NCBI GenBank assembly: GCA_910583985.1
Contig: CAJTYA010000002.1
Location: forward strand, 62,001 to 126,000
From: an uncultured Alistipes sp.
Lineage (GTDB): Bacteria; Bacteroidota; Bacteroidia; Bacteroidales; Rikenellaceae
Direction of reading: 5' to 3'
DNA: 64,000 nucleotides
The position numbers were made by a program, and so were the translations under genes. The notes under the pieces were generated by a model that had not been told where the DNA came from, searched no databases, and saw nothing but the letters and a program-made list of their open reading frames with translations. Below, in pieces: positions 24,474-33,878 of this stretch (positions are counted from its first letter, which is position 1; every line of letters begins with the position of its first letter).

Positions 24474-27338
24474 ATGAAGACCTTTCGCATGATTTCGACG
24501 GGAATTGCCGGGGCGCTGTGCGTCCTGCTGGGCGGCTCCCCGACGCTGCAGGCGCAGTCCGTCATCCTGACCAGCGACCGCCAACTCGAAGAACTGACCG
24601 ATCCCGACAAGAAGATCGACATGTCCACGGGCTATACGCCCGTCGTGAGGAGCCTGCGGGAGACCTGCGAGCAGGGCAAGAGCTACGGTTCCAAAGAGCT
24701 CATCGTGGCTTTCGACGAATTTTTCCGCCAATATCGCAAAGACGCGGGATCGGAGCGCCGGCTGACGCCCGACATGGACGAATATGTCGACAAGATCAAG
24801 AAGGTGAGCGATTTCGCCTCCGGATACGGCATGGGGCTCTGCCTGAGTCTGCTCAGCCCGCTCGAACTGGGGCCCGCCTACAAGGCCCAGACGGGACACT
24901 CCGGTCGCTGGTTAGCCTATAAGGTCGGCTTCCGCGATCCGGCTACGGGGCGCTTCAGCCTCTCGATGTGGCAGCAGCTCGACTGGACGAACAACAAGGG
25001 CCGCACGCCCGTCAAGCTGACCGGCGTCAAGGCCTATGCGTTCAAGGAGAGCGCCTTGGGGAACAGTCCCTTTCGTGTCGTGCGGCCCGAAGACATCGTA
25101 CCGGTCGAGGATGTGCGGTACGAAGCCTCCGAGACGCTCGGCACGGCCAACAGCAGCGCCGGGCTCGACATCGTCCTCGGCGTCGACATGCGCAACCTGC
25201 GGGTCTATTGCGACAAGCCGCAACTGCCCGGATACGACCGCGTGCTGGTGCTGCTCGAATACGAGTCGCAGGAGATGGACTATTTCAACGACGATGCTCC
25301 TGTGTTCCTGAAAAAGCTCGTCGAGAAATACCACGACCGGAAAGTGAACTTGACGGCCCTCTATTCGGACGAGATGCACATCCAGCAGGACTGGTCCTAT
25401 TTCGGACACCACGAGGGCGGACAGTTCGCCGAGCGTTATCTGACGCACAGCATGGCCGAGAAATACGCCGAACGTTTCGGACAGCCGCTCGACGACAAGT
25501 ATATGCTCTATTTCGTCTACGGTGCACCCTACTACGAACCCACGGCGCAGGCCGTCCTCAATGTGCAGTACGTGATGGGGGCCTCGGCCGAGGACATCCA
25601 TCGGACGTTCCTGCTGCGCGATCGTTACTACCGCATGCTCAACGACGGCGTGGTCGATCTGTTCCGCGAGGCCAAAGAGTATGCCGAAGGGCTGTTTGGC
25701 CGCGAACTGCGCACGGCGGGCCATGCCTCTTGGGCCGAAAGTCCTACCATCGACCTGTGGAACGCCGAAAAGCGGCACGGCTACGCCAACAATTACGAAT
25801 ACACGCCCAATTTCGTCTGGGGCAATACCGTCCACCAAGCGGCGGCCGCCTGCTACGACTATTTCAAGTGGAGCGACTATCTCCGGCCCACGGGCAACGA
25901 TTTCGCCGAGTGCGGGTGGAACGATCGGAACTATTACGGTGCGGCGATGGCCGCCTCGATCGGCGTCATCAACGAATATCCGAGCGCCTATGCCGCCGCA
26001 TGGGGCATGCCCCACGAAGTCTACGTGCGCCGTATGGCCATTAACGACGCTTTCGGTGCGCAGGCTTCGGACCGCATCGGATCGCTCACTGGGGGCGTCC
26101 ATCGGGACGTGGACGTGCTCATGCTCTATCCGATGAACCTCGTGGCGGCCGAAGAGCGCTTCGGGAGCTGGATGGCCCAGTACGGATATGCCAACTACCT
26201 GACCTCCGACAAGCTCGTCGAAATGGGCGAGGTGCTGCTCGACGGCAAGATCCGGGTGGGGGACAAGACCTATGGCACCGTCGTGGCCCTGTTCGAACCG
26301 CTGCCTCCGAAAGGGCTGCTCGAAATGATGGAGCGGCTCGTCGAAAACGGCGGGCGGGCCGTGTGGTTCAGCACGCCGCCTCTGCTCGACCAGTCGGGCG
26401 AGAACTGCACGGAACGGTGGCAGAAGCTCTTCGGCGCCGCCTACGCGCACGACATCTATATGGGCGAAATCGCCGCCGGCCGGCGCATCGCCTTCTGCGG
26501 CGGCTTCGCTTCGGTGCCGGAGCAGACCGTGCTGACCGATTTCCTCGTGGACCGCATCTATCCGGTGACGGCCGCTCCCGGCGCGGAGGTCGTGGCGACC
26601 GAAAGCGGCCGGACGCTCGGTGTCGTCGCACGGCGTCCGGGCGGCGGGGCGACCGGATATTTCGGTTTCCGTCCGCGCGACGACCAGTCCGCGAGTCTGG
26701 GCTACGAGACGCGGACGCTGTTCGAGATTCTCGATGCCGTGGGCGCCTATCCCGCCAGCGGCCGATTCCCCGGCGTCAACGACAACCCTTCGCACGTGTC
26801 GCGCACGACGGACTATTTCGTTACGGCATTCCCCAATGGCGCGACGGTCGTCGTGCGCCATTACCGCACGCATCCCGAAACGTGGGAGGGCGGCTTCTCG
26901 CGTAACCGCGAAGCCGACGTCGAGGCCATGAAGGCCAATCCGGCGCCCTCCGACGAGGTCGTGCTCGACGGCATGAAGGCCAACGGACACGAAATCACCT
27001 ACCGCGGCCGGCTCACCGTGGCGTTCCGTACCGATTCCGAGGGGCGGCTCGTCGCTTTTTCGGGACTCGACTGCGACGGCGTCACGCTCGACGGAAAACG
27101 ATACGTCTTCGCCGAAAAGCCGGTCGGAGCCATCGTTTTCGCACCCGAATCCGAAGGGTCGCAGAACTATCGCGTCCGCATATCGGGCGAGGGGCGTGTG
27201 TCGCTGCCGCTCTCTTTCGACCGCAAGCCGACGGTCCGGCTGGGCAAGCGGAAGATCGAGTCGGAGTATGCCGACGGCCGGCTCACGCTCTCCGTCGATC
27301 CGTCCTTTTCGGGCCAATGGCTAACGGTGGGGCGGTAG
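24474..27338 (+). CDS. Large secreted putative glycoside hydrolase
   Basis: The 954-aa product has a signal peptide (MKTFRMISTG, cleavage near LQAQ). The N-terminal half looks like a TIM-barrel enzyme: conserved acids sit in ALYSDEMHIQQDW and RPTGNDFAECGW, with many aromatic residues. From about 545 comes a GATase-like block (VDVLMLYPMNLVAAEERFG, YGTVVALFEPLPP, MMERLVENGGRAVWFS), as in GH42- and GH106-type enzymes, and a C-terminal beta-sandwich. A rhamnosidase-like (GH106) role would fit the rhamnose genes 30 kb away, but this is only inference. ATG 24474 is chosen because it starts the signal peptide and follows the promoter. Confidence 0.55.
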   Translation: MKTFRMISTGIAGALCVLLGGSPTLQAQSVILTSDRQLEELTDPDKKIDMSTGYTPVVRSLRETCEQGKSYGSKELIVAFDEFFRQYRKDAGSERRLTPDMDEYVDKIKKVSDFASGYGMGLCLSLLSPLELGPAYKAQTGHSGRWLAYKVGFRDPATGRFSLSMWQQLDWTNNKGRTPVKLTGVKAYAFKESALGNSPFRVVRPEDIVPVEDVRYEASETLGTANSSAGLDIVLGVDMRNLRVYCDKPQLPGYDRVLVLLEYESQEMDYFNDDAPVFLKKLVEKYHDRKVNLTALYSDEMHIQQDWSYFGHHEGGQFAERYLTHSMAEKYAERFGQPLDDKYMLYFVYGAPYYEPTAQAVLNVQYVMGASAEDIHRTFLLRDRYYRMLNDGVVDLFREAKEYAEGLFGRELRTAGHASWAESPTIDLWNAEKRHGYANNYEYTPNFVWGNTVHQAAAACYDYFKWSDYLRPTGNDFAECGWNDRNYYGAAMAASIGVINEYPSAYAAAWGMPHEVYVRRMAINDAFGAQASDRIGSLTGGVHRDVDVLMLYPMNLVAAEERFGSWMAQYGYANYLTSDKLVEMGEVLLDGKIRVGDKTYGTVVALFEPLPPKGLLEMMERLVENGGRAVWFSTPPLLDQSGENCTERWQKLFGAAYAHDIYMGEIAAGRRIAFCGGFASVPEQTVLTDFLVDRIYPVTAAPGAEVVATESGRTLGVVARRPGGGATGYFGFRPRDDQSASLGYETRTLFEILDAVGAYPASGRFPGVNDNPSHVSRTTDYFVTAFPNGATVVVRHYRTHPETWEGGFSRNREADVEAMKANPAPSDEVVLDGMKANGHEITYRGRLTVAFRTDSEGRLVAFSGLDCDGVTLDGKRYVFAEKPVGAIVFAPESEGSQNYRVRISGEGRVSLPLSFDRKPTVRLGKRKIESEYADGRLTLSVDPSFSGQWLTVGR

Positions 27339-27550
27339 GCGCCGGTTTCCGGTAACGTCCTTTCCTCTCCGGCGACGGCCTTTCCCCGGCCGCGCGGGAT
27401 ACGGATCGGGCATTCGCACGGTTGCGGGAAGCGGCCGTCCGGATGCCCGATCCGCCGTTCGGACCGGCGGGACTTCTTTCGGCCGCCGGAGGGTTCCGAC
27501 TCCCGGACCCTGCGTTCCGAAGGGCCCGGGAGCCGGAAAATTTGAACGGA

Positions 27551-27584
27551 TTTGCATGCCGTTCGTCGAAATTTTATACCTTTG
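27551..27584 (+). promoter_or_regulatory. Promoter for aspS
   Basis: TTTG (27551-27554) and TACCTTTG (27577-27584) are separated by 22 bp, slightly longer than usual. The leader to the aspS start is about 75 nt. Nothing else is evident in the 27339-27550 gap. Confidence 0.55.
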
Positions 27585-27663
27585 GGGTTCATTCGCAGGG
27601 GGTAGGAGGTGCGCTTCCTTCCTCTTCGGATGGCACGGGAAAAACGAACAAAGACATATTTCC

Positions 27664-29424
27664 ATGTACAGAACACACACCTGCGGAGAGCTCCGCGCAG
27701 AAAACCGCGACCAGACCGTCACGCTGGCCGGATGGGTACAGAAGATACGGAACCTCGGCGCCATGACGTTCATCGACCTGCGCGACCGCTACGGAATCAC
27801 GCAGCTCGTCGTCGAGGAGCATTCCGCCGAAGAGGTTCGCCGGGCGGCCTCGGAGCTGGGCCGCGAATACGTCGTCCGCGCTACGGGCAAGGTCGTCGAA
27901 CGGGCGTCGAAGAACGACCGGATTCCTACCGGCGACATCGAAGTGGTGCTCAGTGCGCTCGACATCCTCAACGCTTCGCAGACGCCTCCCTTCACCATCG
28001 AGGACCACAGCGACGGGGGCGACGAACTCCGCATGAGGTACCGCTTCCTCGACCTGCGGCGCAATCCGCTCAAGAACGCGATGATCCTGCGCCACCGGAT
28101 GGCCCACGAGGTGCGCAATTTCCTCGACGGCCGGGGATTCCTCGAAATCGAAACGCCCTACCTCATCAAATCGACGCCGGAGGGCGCCCGCGACTTCGTG
28201 GTGCCCTCGCGCATGAATCCCGGCGAGTTCTACGCGCTGCCCCAATCGCCCCAGACGTTCAAGCAGTTGTTGATGGTGGCCGGCTACGACCGCTATTTCC
28301 AGATCGTCCGCTGTTTCCGCGACGAGGACCTGCGGGCCGACCGGCAGCCCGAATTCACGCAGATCGACTGCGAAATGTCGTTCGTCGAACGCGAAGACGT
28401 GCTCGCCACGTTCGAGGACATGGCCAAGCACCTGTTCCGCAGCCTGCTCGGCCTGTCGTTCGAGGGGGCTTTCCCCCGCATGACGTGGGCCGAGGCGATG
28501 GAAAAATACGGTTCGGACAAACCCGACATCCGTTTCGGTATGACGTTCCGCGATCTGACCGATGCGGCCAAAGGCAAAGGGTTCGGCGTGTTCGACTCGG
28601 CCGAGTACGTCGGGGCCATCTGCGCCGAAGGTTGCGCGGGCTACACCCGCAAACAGCTCGATGCGCTGACCGACTTCGTCAAACGGCCCCAGGTCGGTGC
28701 CAAAGGCATGGTCTATGTCCGCTGCGAAGCCGACGGCTCCTTCAAGTCGAGCGTCGATAAGTTCTACGCGCAGGAGGACCTCGCCGCATGGGCCGCCCGC
28801 TGCGGCGCCCGTCCGGGCGATCTGATCCTGATCCTGAGCGGTGCCCGCAAACAGACGCTCTCGGCGCTCTGCGAGCTGCGGCTGGAGATGGGCAGCCGTC
28901 TGGGCCTGCGTCCCAACGACCGCTTCGCTCCGCTGTGGGTCATCGACTTCCCGCTGCTCGAATGGGACGACGAGACGCAGCGCTTCTACGCGATGCACCA
29001 CCCGTTCACGGCACCCAAGGCCGAGGACATCGCGCTGTTCGACACCGATCCGGGACGCGTGAGGGCCGATGCTTACGACTTCGTCGTCAACGGCATGGAG
29101 ATCGGCGGCGGTTCGATCCGTATCTTCGACTCGGCTTTGCAGCACAGGATGTTCCGCGTGCTGGGCTTCACCGACGAGGAGGCCGAAAAACAGTTCGGTT
29201 TCCTGATGAACGCCTTCAAGTTCGGCGCGCCCCCGCACGGAGGACTCGCCTTCGGGTTCGACCGCTTCTGTTCGCTGTTCGGCGGAGCCGACTCGATTCG
29301 CGACTACATCGCATTCCCCAAAAACAACTCCGGCCGCGACGTGATGATCGACTCGCCCTCGACCATTTCGGCCGCACAGCTCGACGAGCTCGCCCTCGGC
29401 ATCAAGCCGCAACGGGCCGAATAG
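27664..29424 (+). CDS. aspS: Aspartyl-tRNA synthetase
   Basis: The enzyme charges tRNA-Asp. The 586-aa product has the bacterial-type layout: an N-terminal OB anticodon-binding domain (TVTLAGWVQKIRNLGAMTFIDLRDR), class II motif 1, motif 2 (YFQIVRCFRDEDLRADRQPEFTQ), a GAD insertion domain (about 285-410) and motif 3 (GLAFGFDRFCSLFG). The start at 27664 gives the family N-terminus MYRTHTCGELR; the frame is open further upstream but would overlap the promoter. A terminator follows within 60 bp. Confidence 0.98.
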   Translation: MYRTHTCGELRAENRDQTVTLAGWVQKIRNLGAMTFIDLRDRYGITQLVVEEHSAEEVRRAASELGREYVVRATGKVVERASKNDRIPTGDIEVVLSALDILNASQTPPFTIEDHSDGGDELRMRYRFLDLRRNPLKNAMILRHRMAHEVRNFLDGRGFLEIETPYLIKSTPEGARDFVVPSRMNPGEFYALPQSPQTFKQLLMVAGYDRYFQIVRCFRDEDLRADRQPEFTQIDCEMSFVEREDVLATFEDMAKHLFRSLLGLSFEGAFPRMTWAEAMEKYGSDKPDIRFGMTFRDLTDAAKGKGFGVFDSAEYVGAICAEGCAGYTRKQLDALTDFVKRPQVGAKGMVYVRCEADGSFKSSVDKFYAQEDLAAWAARCGARPGDLILILSGARKQTLSALCELRLEMGSRLGLRPNDRFAPLWVIDFPLLEWDDETQRFYAMHHPFTAPKAEDIALFDTDPGRVRADAYDFVVNGMEIGGGSIRIFDSALQHRMFRVLGFTDEEAEKQFGFLMNAFKFGAPPHGGLAFGFDRFCSLFGGADSIRDYIAFPKNNSGRDVMIDSPSTISAAQLDELALGIKPQRAE

Positions 29425-29446
29425 CGTTCCGGTTCCGGAAAGAGAT

Positions 29447-29481
29447 ACGAGGGTGCCCGTGCGATCGGGCGCCCTCGTTTT
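29447..29481 (+). terminator. Terminator of aspS
   Basis: ACGAGGGTGCCCG pairs with CGGGCGCCCTCGT (one G-T pair), with a 6-nt loop and a short T run. It shares the GGGTGCCCG core with hairpins after the DUF4493-like gene and rhaM. Confidence 0.8.
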
Positions 29482-29902
29482 GCGTCGCAGCCATCGTCTG
29501 CCCGCACCTCGTTTGCCGTGCGCCGGGTGCGATTCTGGGCATGGGAAGTGCTTTCCTGTCTTTCCGTGTGCCTCCGCCGTATGCCGTGTTTTTCGCGTGC
29601 GTCGGCCGCTGTCGTTCGTACGGTCGTCCGGGCGACGACGGTTGCACCTCTCTTTTCCGAACCGAACGTCCCGTGCGAGGGAGAGCAGGAACGCACGGAG
29701 GCTTTCGGATGCCTGCGATTTTGCGGAAACGAAGCGGGGAATCTTGAGGCGATTCGTCGGTCGGTGCAGGTTTTTATGTAAGGATTTTATATATAACGTA
29801 TTGCGTGCTTTCGGTTTGAGGCGAGACACTGCCGGAGAACATTTTCGCACAGGTATCCGAAACGAAAATGCGACGAAATCGGCAAAAAAAGTCTTTGAAA
29901 AA
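29482..29902. other. Gene-free stretch before the tRNA genes
   Basis: About 420 bp with no credible gene. GC content falls visibly towards the tRNA promoter. Confidence 0.5.
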
Positions 29903-29933
29903 TTTGGAGGTACGGAAATTTTACCTATCTTTG
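29903..29933 (+). promoter_or_regulatory. Consensus promoter for the tRNA-Val pair
   Basis: TTTG (29903-29906), 19 bp, TATCTTTG (29926-29933): a full match to the Bacteroidota housekeeping promoter. The first tRNA begins about 47 bp downstream. Confidence 0.85.
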
Positions 29934-29979
29934 CACTCGCAATCGGGAAACAACGGGTTGCAGAGGTTAAAAGAAATTC

Positions 29980-30054
29980 GGGAGTATAGCTCAGCTGGTT
30001 CAGAGCATCTGCCTTACAAGCAGAGGGTCCGGGGTTCGAATCCCTGTGCTCCCA
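29980..30054 (+). tRNA. tRNA-Val (anticodon UAC)
   Basis: A full cloverleaf can be folded: the acceptor GGGAGTA pairs with TGCTCCC (30047-30053). The anticodon stem TCTGC/GCAGA encloses the loop CTTACAA with anticodon TAC at 30015-30017. The T-arm contains GGTTCGAATCC. The discriminator is A30054 and CCA is not encoded. Confidence 0.96.
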
Positions 30055-30101
30055 CAAAGAAAACACCACTTACAGCAATGCGAGTGGTTTTTTTGTTCCG
30101 A

Positions 30102-30179
30102 GGGGGCATAGCTCAGTTGGTTTAGAGCGCCTGCTTGACAGGCAGGAGGTCTGCGGTTCAAATCCGCATGTTCCCACCA
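30102..30179 (+). tRNA. tRNA-Val (anticodon GAC)
   Basis: The acceptor GGGGGCA pairs with TGTTCCC using two G-T pairs. The anticodon stem CCTGC/GCAGG holds the loop TTGACAG with anticodon GAC at 30137-30139, and the T-arm contains GGTTCAAATCC. CCA is encoded (30177-30179). It lies 47 bp after the first tRNA-Val and surely shares its transcript. Confidence 0.95.
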
Positions 30180-30181
30180 CA

Positions 30182-30223
30182 AAATCAGCCACTTATGTGA
30201 TAGGGAGTGGCTGATTTGTTTTT
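30182..30223 (+). terminator. Terminator of the tRNA-Val operon
   Basis: AAATCAGCCACT (30182-30193) pairs perfectly with AGTGGCTGATTT (30206-30217), followed by a T-rich run to 30223. A weaker hairpin with ACCACT/AGTGGT and seven Ts also lies between the two tRNAs. Confidence 0.88.
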
Positions 30224-30237
30224 GGTGGGTGCACAAT

Positions 30238-30572
30238 TTAGACACAATATGTCAAACTTATTTTTGTCGGGAAGCGCATTTTAGTAATGCGCGTAACGAT
30301 TCCGGATATGTTAAAATCGGGAATAACGGTTTGGGATATTAGCCATTTATTGAGTTCTTTTTTAGAGAAGATAACTCGTCGGCCAATCTTTTGATATGCA
30401 ATTGTCTGTCGGTGAATGCGAGAGTAATAGGTTGCACGGGTTGTAGTGTAGGAAACTTCTGCTCTTTCAAAAATACTACTGCTTCATCGAGGGAAAGCCT
30501 CTATCCTGTTTCGACTCGTTTATTTCGGGCTCGATGTTTTTCCAACTTCGGGATAATGGCGTATATGCGCAT
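30238..30572 (-). pseudogene. Degenerate HTH_17 (excisionase-type) DNA-binding gene
   Basis: Translating the minus strand from ATG 30572 gives MRIYAIIPKLEKHRARNKRV, then a TAG interrupting the frame before RLSLDEAVVFLKE. A frameshift is then needed to continue with YYSRIHRQTIAYQKIGRR, VIFSKKELNKWL and on to a TAA at 30238-30240. The rejoined product has the helix-turn-helix/wing layout of excisionase-family proteins (DEAVxFL, YSRIHRxTIAYxKIGRRVIFSKKEL). At least two lesions make it non-functional. The sequence is clearly more AT-rich than its neighbours and sits directly after a tRNA operon, a classic integration site. Confidence 0.72.
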
Positions 30573-31601
30573 TGATAATCCCTGCAAGGCGTTTTTCTAT
30601 TGTGACAATGATGTTGTCTTCCATATCTTGTCTTGGTTGGCCGTTAAAACGCTTGACCTTCGATTGTTTTTAGCTCCTCTTTCAATCTTGCATTGCGCTC
30701 GCGTCCGAATCGCGAGCGAGCGTCGAACCGCCGCGACAAAAGCGCTCGGACGTTACCGAACCGCAACCGCATGCGATCCGATCGAACGCGTCCATCCGTC
30801 TGTTTCGCTGCCGAAAAGGTGGCTTCGACTGTTACTAAGGGAGATACATAAGCGCGATCGTTCGGCGGAGAATCCCGAACGGCGGTTTCCGACTGTCTTT
30901 TATGTTTTGTCTGTTTTTTCGTCCCGTAGCGGGGAAGGTTTCGTCCTGAGCGATGTACCCTTATGAACGACGGGACGAGAAACCGGCTTCCCGGTCGCCG
31001 TTATGCGGAATCGCTATCCCGAAACAACGGGGAAGGTTGCGGATGCGGAAAGTCTTTTGTGCGATCTTCGTCGTTCGGAACGGAAAAGCCGCAAGGACGG
31101 CGCGATGCCTGTGGGGGTGCGGATTGTCAACACGTATCGCGCTCAGTTGCGGGACGATCTGTTTTTTCATGCTATATATCCATCCCGTCCGTTGCCTGCC
31201 GAAAAGGGATCGGACGAACGGAAAATCCGACAGGGGCGGCGCTCCTGCTCGTTCTGTCGCGCATCGACGACGGGCATCCGGACTGCCGCACCTGTCGTCG
31301 TCTTTCGCGGCCGGAGTGCGAATACCGCTCGTCCGGTGAGTTGCCGACACTCGCGGGCGGAGCTGGACTTGCGGGGAAACCGGCTCCCCGGACGGGAATC
31401 GGGCTGGCTCCGGCGGACGGAAAGACGGCAGCGGTATGGCGATCTTCGGGCGTGCGGCGCAAGTGCGGCACGAATATGGTAGGTTACAGAGCGGTCGGAG
31501 GATGCCGTGTCGGAAATCCTGTGCGGAGAGCGGGAACCGTTCCGGGTCTCCGGCGCTATCCGCTCTCGGACGGCGGCTCCGGCTTCAGGAAAAATTTGCC
31601 T
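30573..31601. other. Gene-free tract (1 kb), partly AT-rich
   Basis: The first ~130 bp (to about 30700) continue the AT-rich composition of the excisionase remnant and may belong to the same degraded insertion. The rest returns to GC-rich sequence with no supported gene. No integrase or recombinase is seen. Confidence 0.5.
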
Positions 31602-32261
31602 ATGATTTGGGAACTTGTCGGCCGGTTGTTGTTAGCCGGCGTGTTGGGTGCGGCCATCGGGCTGGACAGGGAGTATCGGGCCAAAGAGGCCGGGTTCCGG
31701 ACTCATTTTCTCGTGTCGCTCGGCAGTGCGTTGTTTATGGTCGTGTCCCAATACGGTTTCGACGAGGTGCTCGGCCGGGAGAACGTATCGCTCGACGTGA
31801 GCCGCGTGGCGGCGCAGGTGGTGAGCGGCATCGGGTTTCTGGGGGCCGGTACGATCATTTTCCAGAAACAGTTCGTGCGGGGGTTGACGACGGCGGCGGG
31901 TCTGTGGGCCACGGCGGGCATCGGGCTGGCCGTGGGCGGCGGCATGTATGCGCTCGGCGTGGCGGCGGCCGTGCTGACGCTTGTCGGCCTCGAACTGCTA
32001 ACGCTGCTGTTCCGCAGCGTGGGGCTTCGCAGTGCGATGTTCGTTTTCTCGACGTCCGATGGGGACAGTCTGCGCCGGGTGACCGAGCGGATCGGAGAGA
32101 AGCGATACAAGGTCGTTTCGTATACCGCTCGGCGGCGCGAGGAGGCGAGGGAGGTTTTCGAAGTGTCGATGGTGGTCAAGACCCGCAACCGGAGCGACGA
32201 GAACGATTTGTTCGTATTTTTGCAGTCGTTGCCGGGGGTGACGCTGCTCGGAATGGAATAG
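31602..32261 (+). CDS. MgtC/SapB-family membrane protein
   Basis: The 219-aa product has the MgtC N-terminal membrane domain with five hydrophobic segments and the family signatures GAAIGLDREYRAKEAGFRTH, VAAQVVSGIGFLGAGTII and RGLTTAAGLWATAGIGLAVG. A cytoplasmic C-terminal part (about 140-219) follows, with an ACT-like feel (LRRVTERIGEKRYKVV). MgtC proteins act on F-ATPase or magnesium/low-pH adaptation in pathogens; the generic role of SapB relatives is uncertain. It lies 52 bp before mntH and may be co-transcribed with it. Start ATG 31602 is the first Met ahead of the first membrane helix. Confidence 0.9.
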   Translation: MIWELVGRLLLAGVLGAAIGLDREYRAKEAGFRTHFLVSLGSALFMVVSQYGFDEVLGRENVSLDVSRVAAQVVSGIGFLGAGTIIFQKQFVRGLTTAAGLWATAGIGLAVGGGMYALGVAAAVLTLVGLELLTLLFRSVGLRSAMFVFSTSDGDSLRRVTERIGEKRYKVVSYTARRREEAREVFEVSMVVKTRNRSDENDLFVFLQSLPGVTLLGME

Positions 32262-32313
32262 CGGCCGGAGCGGACCGCTCCGTATCCGGAACCGAACGTA
32301 TAAGGCGAGAAGT

Positions 32314-33573
32314 ATGAATGCAATCCGACGTTTTTTCGACAGGCGCAAGGACCGTCCCGCTTTCGGCGGTCTCGAAATTCTGAAATATATCGGTCCCGGT
32401 CTGCTCGTGACCGTGGGGTTCATCGATCCGGGCAACTGGGCGTCGAATCTGGCGGCGGGAGCCGACTACGGTTATGCGTTGCTGTGGATGGTGACGCTCT
32501 CGACCGTGATGCTGATCGTCCTGCAACACAACGTAGCCCATCTGGGCATTGCCACGGGGCTGTGTCTTTCGGAGGCGGCGACGATCCATCTCAAACCGCG
32601 CTACTCCAAGGCGCTTCTTTTCTCGGCCATGCTGGCCTCCGTTTCGACGTCGATGGCCGAACTGCTGGGCGGAGCCATCGCGCTCGAAATGCTTTTCGGC
32701 GTGCCCGTGCGCATCGGTGCGCTGCTCGTGCTGCTTTTCGCCGTCATCATGCTGCTCACCAACCGTTACCGGTTGATCGAGAAGTGGATCATCGCTTTCG
32801 TTTCGATCATCGGCCTTTCGTTCATCTACGAACTGTCGCTGGTGACGATCGACTGGCCGGCCGCGGCGGTCGCGTGGGTCAGGCCCTCGTTTCCCGAAGG
32901 TTCGATGGTCATCATTATGAGCGTGCTGGGGGCTGTGGTGATGCCGCACAACCTGTTCCTCCATTCGGAGGTCATTCAGAGCCGGCAGTGGAATCTGACC
33001 GACGATGCCACGATCCGTAAGCAGCTCCGCTACGAGTATGCCGATACGATTTTCTCGATGCTCGTCGGCTGGGCCATCAACAGTGCGATGATCCTGCTGG
33101 CCGCCTCGACGTTTTTCGTGTCGGGTACGCCCGTGGACGAGTTGCAGCAGGCCGATTCGTTGCTCAGTCCGTTGTTGGGCCGCTACGCTACGATCGTGTT
33201 CGCCGTGGCCCTGCTTTTCGCGGGCATCGCCTCGACGATCACTTCCGGCATGGCCGCCGGGTCGATTTTCGCCGGTATGTTCCGGGAACCCTACGACATC
33301 AAGGACAAGCATTCGCGCATGGGCGTCGTCGCATCGCTGGCGGTGGCCTTCGGGTTGATTCTCGTCGTTTCCGATCCGTTCAAAGGGTTGATATATTCGC
33401 AGATGGCGCTCAGTGTCCAGTTGCCGTTCACGATCTTTCTGCAGGTCTATCTCACCTCGTCGGAGAAGGTGATGGGGCGCTTCCGCAATTCGACGTCTAC
33501 CCGGTACCTGCTCTACGGTATCGGGGCGTTGGTGACGGTGCTGAACGTCATGCTCCTCGTCAGCTTCTTCTGA
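32314..33573 (+). CDS. mntH: Nramp-family divalent metal (Mn/Fe) transporter
   Basis: The 419-aa inner-membrane protein has about 11 TM helices. Metal-site motifs are DPGNW (38-42) in TM1 and MPHNLFLHS (210-218) in TM6, both hallmarks of proton-coupled Nramp transporters. The substrate is probably manganese or iron(II). A strong bidirectional terminator follows. No Fur/MntR-type box is obvious. It is probably the second gene of an mgtC-like/mntH pair. Confidence 0.95.
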   Translation: MNAIRRFFDRRKDRPAFGGLEILKYIGPGLLVTVGFIDPGNWASNLAAGADYGYALLWMVTLSTVMLIVLQHNVAHLGIATGLCLSEAATIHLKPRYSKALLFSAMLASVSTSMAELLGGAIALEMLFGVPVRIGALLVLLFAVIMLLTNRYRLIEKWIIAFVSIIGLSFIYELSLVTIDWPAAAVAWVRPSFPEGSMVIIMSVLGAVVMPHNLFLHSEVIQSRQWNLTDDATIRKQLRYEYADTIFSMLVGWAINSAMILLAASTFFVSGTPVDELQQADSLLSPLLGRYATIVFAVALLFAGIASTITSGMAAGSIFAGMFREPYDIKDKHSRMGVVASLAVAFGLILVVSDPFKGLIYSQMALSVQLPFTIFLQVYLTSSEKVMGRFRNSTSTRYLLYGIGALVTVLNVMLLVSFF

Positions 33574-33650
33574 CGAAGAGCCGGGGGTACGGCCTGCTGC
33601 GGAGCGCTTCGGACGAAGCACGCTCGCTGCGGCGCATGGAAAAACATGGA

Positions 33651-33690
33651 AAAAGGGACGCTCCGCCACACACGCGGAGCGTCCCTTTTT
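33651..33690. terminator. Bidirectional terminator between convergent genes
   Basis: A perfect 16-bp stem (AAAAGGGACGCTCCGC at 33651-33666 with 33674-33689) has a 7-nt loop, Ts on the + side and As on the other, so it serves both mntH (+) and the DUF3078 gene (-). No gene lies in the rest of 33574-33878. Confidence 0.92.
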
Positions 33691-33878
33691 GCCGGTTCGC
33701 ACGGCTCGCTGTCTGCGGTGCGCCCGTCGGAAGCCTTGTGCATAAAACGCTTTTCGGAGGATTTGTCCCGGCTCCCGGCGGTCGTCCGGAGCAGTCTTGC
33801 GGAGGACGGAGCCGAGGTACGGGGCCTTGTCGAAAAGCCTGCCGGCGGGCGGATATGCCGCCCCTGTCCGGCGACGGT

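Noticed and set aside
24912..27317. 801-codon open frame antisense to the large glycosidase gene
   Set aside because: The + strand has a signal peptide, promoter and domain-like motifs. The antisense product is low-complexity.
27589..30069. 826-codon open frame antisense to aspS
   Set aside because: It runs opposite a certain essential gene and into the tRNA promoter, and its product has antisense-type composition.
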